Below the pieces are notes generated by a model, which ran no database searches, was not told the DNA's origin, and saw only the letters and a list, made by a program, of their open reading frames with translations. Below, one piece after another: positions 53,917 to 60,000 of a stretch of DNA of 60,000 nt. Source of the DNA: Owenia fusiformis (lineage: Eukaryota > Annelida > Polychaeta > Sabellida > Oweniidae); NCBI GenBank assembly GCA_903813345.2, contig CAIIXF020000005.1, positions 21,829,375 through 21,889,374 on the forward strand, written 5' to 3'. The first letter of the stretch is position 1. Each line of letters starts with the position of its first letter. The position numbers and the translations under genes are program-made.

Positions 53917-56073
53917 CTAGATTTTGGTAATTTCAGACTCCAGATCTAGACTTTTTTTTAGCCGAGTCATCCAGAATAAGCCAAGTCATCCAAAATAAGC
54001 TAAGTCATCCAGAAAAAGATGGATGGATGGGTGGATGAAAAAGGAAGGAAGGATACGATAGAATAGGAAGGATACGATAGAATAGGAAGTAACGATAGGA
54101 TAGAATAGGAAAGAAGGATAAGGGTAGATAGGAAGGATAGGATCAGAAAGGAAGGATGGATGCATTTTTCAATATTTTCTTCTCTACTCTTGACTTTCTA
54201 TCAGGATACAATCAGATCGATTTTTCTTGAAATTTCAAAACACCATAACTTCCGAACCGGAAGACGGATCGAAATTTGATTTGCAGATTCGGATTCCTGA
54301 CAAAATTCTACCCCTAATTAATAACTCATACGTTAAATTTGGCGAATTTTTATTTTGACCTACTTTTCGGACACGCCATAACTTCGGAACCGGAAGTCGA
54401 ATCGAAATTTGGTTAGCAGATTTAGTTTTCTGAGAAAATTCTGTTCTTAATTCATAACTCAAACGTTAAATTTGGAGAACTTTTTATTTTGACCTACTTT
54501 TCGGACACCATATCTCAAAAGTGGGTCAAAATACTTCCTGACGGCAAAAGGCTCACGCTATGAGCACACTCTTGGCTACATGTATACACAATTTCGAGGA
54601 ATATAATTAAAGTGTAGTGTCAGAATCGCAAAAATAAGGATAAACTATGAATTTGACCTAGATTTTGACCTAGGGATTTTGGTATCCAAATTTTGAAATT
54701 AGGTAGCCTTCGAGGTTCCCTTCTTTCATAGGCTTTCATTATTTTAAGCTGTAATTAGTCTATATCTTGTATTTTACACTTCAAAAAAATCTTTTTTCCC
54801 ATTGACATAACACGGGGCACCAAATTTAACGAGTTTTGAGCTTTCAAAATGTCATAACTTCCGAACCAGAAGTCGGATTGAGATTTGGTTTGCAGATTCG
54901 GATTCCTGAGAAAATTCTATACTTAATTCATAACTCAAACGTCAAATTGGGAGAATTTTTTATTTTGACCTACTTTTCGGACACCATATCTCAAAAGTTG
55001 GGCAAAATACTTCCTGACGGCAAAAGGCTAACACTATTAGCACACTCTTGGCTACATGTATACAAAATTTCGAAGAATATAATTAATCTGTAGTGTCAGA
55101 ATCGCAAAAGTAAGAAAAAACTTTGAATTTGACCTAGATTCTGACCTAGGCATTTTGATGTCCAAATTTTAAAGCTAGATGGCTTTTGAGATTCCATTCT
55201 TTTAAAAGCTTTCATTATATTTAGCTGAACTCAGTCTATATTACGTATTTTTCACTTCAAAAAAATCTTTTTTCCCATTGACTTAACATGGGCACCAAAT
55301 TTAGCGATTTTTGAGCTTTCAAAACACCATAACTTCCGAACCGGAAGTCTGATTCGAATTTAGTATTCAGATTCGGAATCCTGAGAAAATTTCCTATAAG
55401 AATAATATCCTGGACATATGATTCGGAGATCTTTTTTTTGGACCTCGTTTTCGGACACTGATATCTCGAAATCGGTTTGAGATATCAAAAAACTAAATCG
55501 ACCCTAGGTTTCCTACTTTTTTATAAGGAACACAATGAAAAAAAACCGGATCGAAATTATTGAAGGACGACCGAGAAAATCGAAAAAAGTGACTAAGTAC
55601 TGGATTTGACCTAGTTCTTGACCTTTGACCTAGATAAAAATTTGACCCAATTTCCGAGGAACTAGATACTGAACCTAAATTGACCAAATGATTGACTTTA
55701 CTGAAGACCTTATGGTTATTGAGAAAACTGGTTTAGAAAAAGAATAATAATAAGAAGAAGAAGAATAAGAAAACTGACGAAAACAATAGACTCCAGATTT
55801 CATCTGGAGTCTAATAAGAAAACTGACGAAAACAATAGACTCCAGATTTCATCTGGAGTCTAATAATAATAATAAGAAGAAGAATAAGAAAACTGACGAG
55901 AACAATAGACTCCAGATTTTCAATCTGGAGTCTAATAATAATAAGAAGAATAAGAAAACTGACGAGAACAATAGACTCCAGATTTTCAATCTGGAGTCTA
56001 ATAATAAGAAGAAGAATAAGAAAACTGACGAGAACAATAGACTCCAGATTTTCAATCTGGAGTCTAATAATAA
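53917..56073 (-). repeat. Composite Helitron-like repeat, copy 7 (reverse, five 5' hairpins)
   Basis: CTAG at 53,917-53,920; the 3' hairpin is partly deleted (ggtaatttcagac). The 5' end, 55,740-56,070, carries five tandem hairpin modules (agactccagat start points at about 55,788, 55,837, 55,907, 55,973, 56,040), each with 'aagaaaactgacga(g/a)aacaat'. Confidence 0.85.
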
Positions 56074-57491
56074 CTAGATTTTGGAAATTGAACGAGGTTC
56101 AATTTCAGACTCCAGATCTATACTTTTTTTAGCCGAGTCATCCAGAATAAGCCGAGTCATCCAGAATAAGCTGAGTCATCTAGAAAGAGATGGATAAATA
56201 AAATAGGAAGGTAGGATAGGATAGAATAGGAAAGAACGATAGAATAGAATAAGAAAGAAGGATAGGATAGAATAGAATAGGAAGAAAGGATAGGATAGGA
56301 TAGGAAGGATAGGAAGGAAAAGATATGAAGGAAGGATAGATAGGAAGGATAGGGTAGGATGAGATAGGAAGGATGGATGAATTTTTCAATATTTTCTTCT
56401 CTACTCTTGACTTTCTATCAGGATACCATCAGATCGATTTTTCTCGAAATTTCAAAACGCTATAACTTCCGAACCGGAAGTCGGATCGAAATTTGGTTTG
56501 CAGATTCGGATTCCTGACAAAATTCTACCCCTAATTCATAACTCATACGTTAAATTTGGAGATTTTCTATTTTGACCTACTTTTCGGACACGCCATAACT
56601 TCCGAACCGGAGGTCGGATTGAAATTTGGTTTGCAGATTCGGATTCCTGAGAAAATTCTATACTTAATCCATAACTCAAACGTCAAATTTGGAGAATTTT
56701 TTATTTTGACCTACTTTTCGGACACCATATCTCAAAAGTGGGTCAAAATACTTTCTGACGGCAAAAGGCTAACACTATTAGCATATTCTTGGCTACATGT
56801 ATACACAATTTCGAAGAATATAATTAAAGTGTAGTGTCAGAATCGAAAAAATAAGGAAAACCTATGAATTTGACCTAGATTTTGACCTAGGCATTTCGGT
56901 GTCCAAATTGTGAAGCTAGATGGCTTTTGAGGTCCCCTTCTTTTAAAGGCTTTGATTATATTTAGCTGAACTCAGTCTATATTTCGTATTTTTCACTTCA
57001 AAAAAATCTTTTTTCCCATTGACTTAACATGGGCACCAAATTTAGCGATTTTTGAGCTTTCAAAACACCATAACTTCCGAACCGGAAGTCTGATTCGAAT
57101 TTAGTTTTCAGATTCGGAATCCTGAGAAAATTTCCTATAAGAATAATATCCTGGACATATGATTCGGAGATCTTTTTTTTGGACCTCGTTTTCGGACACT
57201 GATATCTCGAAATCGGTTTGAGATATCAAAAAACTAAATCGACTCTAGGTTTTCTACTTTTTTATAAGGAACACAATGAAAAAAACCCGGATCGAAAATA
57301 TTGAAGGACGACCGAGAAAATCGAAAAAAGTGACAAAGTACTGGATTTGACCTAGTTCTTGACCTTTGACCTAGCTAAAAATTTGACCCAATTTCCGAGG
57401 AACTAGATTCTGGACCTAAATTGACCAAATGACTGACTTTACTGAAAACCTTATGGTTATTGAGAAAACTGGTTTAGAATAATAATAATAA
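56074..57491 (-). repeat. Composite Helitron-like repeat, copy 8 (reverse)
   Basis: CTAG at 56,074-56,077, hairpin, minisatellite, microsatellite (56,190-56,375), two internal units and leader. It lacks the 5' hairpin and runs straight into the next CTAG. Confidence 0.85.
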
Positions 57492-59083
57492 CTAGATTTT
57501 GGAAATTGAACGAGTTCAATTTCAGACTCCAGATCTAGACTTTTTTTAGCCGAGTCATCCAGAATAAGCCAAGTCATCCAAAATGAACTAAGTCATCAAG
57601 AAAAAGAAGGATGGATGGATGGATGGATGGATGAAAAAGGAAGGAAGGATAGGATAGAATAGGAAGGAACGATAGGATACAATAGGAAAGAAGGATAGAA
57701 TAGAATAGGAAGAAGGGATAGAATAGGAAGGAGAGGAAACGAAGCAAGGGTAGATAGGAAGGATAGGATAGGATCAGAAAGGAAGGATGGATGCATTTTT
57801 CAATATTTTCTTCTCTACTCTTGACTTTCTATCAGGATACCATCAGATCGATTTTTCTTGAAATTTCAAAACGCCATAACTTCCGAACCGGAAGTCGGAT
57901 CGAAATTTGATTTGTAGATTCAGATTCCTGACAAAAATTTCCCCCTAATTCATAACTCATACGTTAAATTTGGCGAATTTTTATTTTGACCTACTTTTCG
58001 GACACGCCATAACTTCGGAACCGGAAGTCTGATTGAAATTTGGTTTGCAGATTCGGATTTCTGAGAAAATTCTACTCTTAATTCATAACTCAAATGTTAA
58101 ATTTGGAGAAATTTATATTTTGACCTACTTTTCGGACACCATATCTCAAAAGTGGGGCAAAAAACTTTCTGACGGCAAAAGGCTAACACTATAAGCACAC
58201 TCTTGGCTACATGCATACAAAATTTCGAGGAATATAATTAAAGTGTAGTGTCAGAATCGCAAAAATAAGGATAAACTATGAATTTGACCTAGATTTTGAC
58301 CTAGGGATTTTTGTGTCCAAATTTTGAAGTTAGGTAGCCTTCGAGGTTCCCTTCTTTCATAGGCTTTCATTATACTTAGCTGAACTCAGTCTATATTTCG
58401 TATTTTTCACTTCAAAAAAATCTTTTTCCCCATTGACTTAACATGGGCACCAAATTTAGCGATTTTTGAGCTTTCAAAACGCCATAACTTCCGAACCGGA
58501 AGTCTGATTCGAATTTGATTTTCAGATTCGGAATCCTGATAAAATTTCCTATAAGACCAATATCCTGGACATTTGATTCGAAGAACTTTTTTTTGGACCT
58601 CGTTTTCGGACACTGATATCTCGAAATCTGTTTGAGATATCAAAAAACTAAATCGACCCTAGGTTTTCTACTTTTTTATAAGGAACACAATGAAAAAAAC
58701 CCGGATCGAAAATATTGAAGGATGACCGAGAAAATCGAAAAAAGTGACAAAGTACTGGATTTGACCTAGTTCTTGACCTTTGACCTAGATAAAAATTTGA
58801 CCCAATTTCCGAGGAACTAGATTCTGGACCTTAATTGACCAAATGACTGACTTTACTGAAAACCTTATGGTTATTGAGAAAACTGGTTTAGAATAAGAAT
58901 AAGAAGAAGAATAAGAAAACTGACGAAAACAATAGACTCCAGATTTCATCTGGAGTCTAATAAGAATAAGAAGAAGAATAAGAAAACTGACGAAAACAAT
59001 AGACTCCAGATTTTCAATCTGGAGTCTAATAAGAATAAGAAAAGTAACGAAAACAATAGACTCCAGATTTCATCTGGAGTCTA
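57492..59083 (-). repeat. Composite Helitron-like repeat, copy 9 (reverse, three 5' hairpins)
   Basis: CTAG at 57,492-57,495; microsatellite 57,605-57,795; internal units; leader; then three tandem hairpin modules at 58,930-59,083. It is the outer edge of the reverse array. Confidence 0.85.
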
Positions 59084-59089
59084 ATTATT

Positions 59090-60000
59090 TCTTGCGATGA
59101 ATTATAATGTAACTAGATATAAGCATTCCCTACAAATTACTCACTATATGTTCGCGTTAATTTTTTCCCGTTTTTGAGATAATTGACGTCAAAAAACGGT
59201 AAAAATTGGTCATTTTTCAACTTGCTTCAAATTGACCAAACTTTTTTTTAAAAAACATCTACAAGTTCTCAGGATTCCAAATCTGACCTTACTTGTGACC
59301 TTTGACCTTTAGTTGACCTTCAGTGACCTCCGAAAGGTCAAAAAGTTGATTTTTCAAATCGATTTTCTGGATTCAAATTTAGGTAAATTTATTCACAAAA
59401 GACCTTTTGAGGTCTAAAAAAGTAAAATTTGCAAGGTCAAAGGTCAAGGTCATCAAACGAAATCACAAACGGTGTTTTCTAAGTTTCTCAAAATTGGAGA
59501 CTACAAATCAATTTTTTTTACTAAAAGTCAGAATATATATTCCTCTAAAGGTTCTACACATATTAGCAATTGACTATTTATTAAAATTTTGCTCCAGTTT
59601 TGAGATATAAGAACTCAAAAACTGAAAAAAGGTCAAATTTCGAAATTTTTCAAGGTCAAATTTCAACTTGCTCTAAATTGACCAAACTTTTTTTTAAAAA
59701 GCATCAACAAGATCTCAGGAACTCAAATCTGACCTTAGTTTTGACCTATGACCTTTAGTTGACCTTCAGTGACCTTCGAAAGGTCAAAAAAGTTGATTTT
59801 TCAAATTGATTTTCTGGATTCAAATTTAGGTTTATTCAATCAGAAAAGATATACTGAGCTCTAAAAACGTAAAATTTTCAAGGTCAAAGGTCAAGGTCAT
59901 CAAACAAGATCACAAACTGTGTTTTCTAAGTTTCTCAAAGTTTGTGACTACAAATCAATATTTTTGAATCAAAGTCAGGATATATATTCCTCTAAAGGCT
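59090..60000 (+). repeat. ~443-bp tandem units rich in AGGTCA half-sites
   Basis: 'caacttgctt/ctaaattgacc' recurs at about 59,219 and 59,663 (period ~443). Each unit has 'tgacctttagttgaccttca', 'gtgacct(c/t)cgaaaggtcaaa', and 'aaggtcaaaggtcaaggtca' (59,431 and 59,879), a direct run of three AGGTCA hexamers. The array continues beyond the window. The 67-codon frame across it is incidental. Confidence 0.85.

Overview
This is a repeat-dominated, AT-rich window from an animal nuclear genome. A lophotrochozoan, most likely a bivalve mollusc, fits best. The pointers are dispersed elements built from a short hairpin, a (GTCC)n/(ACGG)n microsatellite and tandem cores of about 145-161 bp (the plan of the bivalve 'pearl' elements), non-LTR retrotransposons that carry a 2A-like DxExNPGP motif, and split exons with GT/AG borders. 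This assignment is an inference. No rRNA, tRNA, CRISPR or bacterial-style operon was seen.

Layout. 1-4.6 kb: (GTCC)n repeat elements with two arrays of about 160-bp units, then a unit of a third (about 340 bp) family. 5.5-9.8 kb: an element-like block bounded by long diverged inverted repeats, with internally duplicated segments and a short promoter-like direct repeat. 10.3-11.35 kb: a 145-bp tandem array. 11.4-13.3 kb (minus): an internally deleted LINE keeping a 2A motif and the C-terminal third of its ORF2. 13.5-20.1 kb: foldbacks, a possible terminal exon (15,161), a regular 161-bp array (16.2-17.25 kb), a 340-bp array and an LTR-like end. 20,115-26,385: a decayed Harbinger-like transposon with a CTG target duplication, holding a dead LINE and a complete Tc1-like element with perfect 27-bp inverted ends. 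26.9-27.7 kb: another dead LINE fragment. 27.7-29.3 kb: nested foldback DNA. 30.3-32.3 kb (minus): a gag-like gene flanked by inverted repeats.

32.4-59.1 kb is dominated by one composite repeat of 1.3-2.2 kb in head-to-tail arrays. Each copy has a 5' hairpin, internal units of about 470 bp, a polypyrimidine microsatellite, a 19-20-bp minisatellite, and a 3' hairpin followed by CTAG, which is Helitron-like. The array changes orientation near 52.48 kb. One copy is split by a near full-length, minus-strand LINE (37,445-45,017). That LINE has an ORF1 ending in an IMPACT/YigZ-like domain broken by one stop, a 2A-bearing ORF2 with an intact YADD reverse transcriptase, and a 1,346-bp insertion in its endonuclease region with a 7-bp target duplication.

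The only clear host gene is a pair of minus-strand exons (49,234-49,475 and 49,843-49,932) for the C-terminus of a PLP-dependent threonine/serine dehydratase or serine racemase-like enzyme; its upstream exons were not found. The rest is mobile DNA at various stages of decay, and its nesting gives a relative order of insertion.
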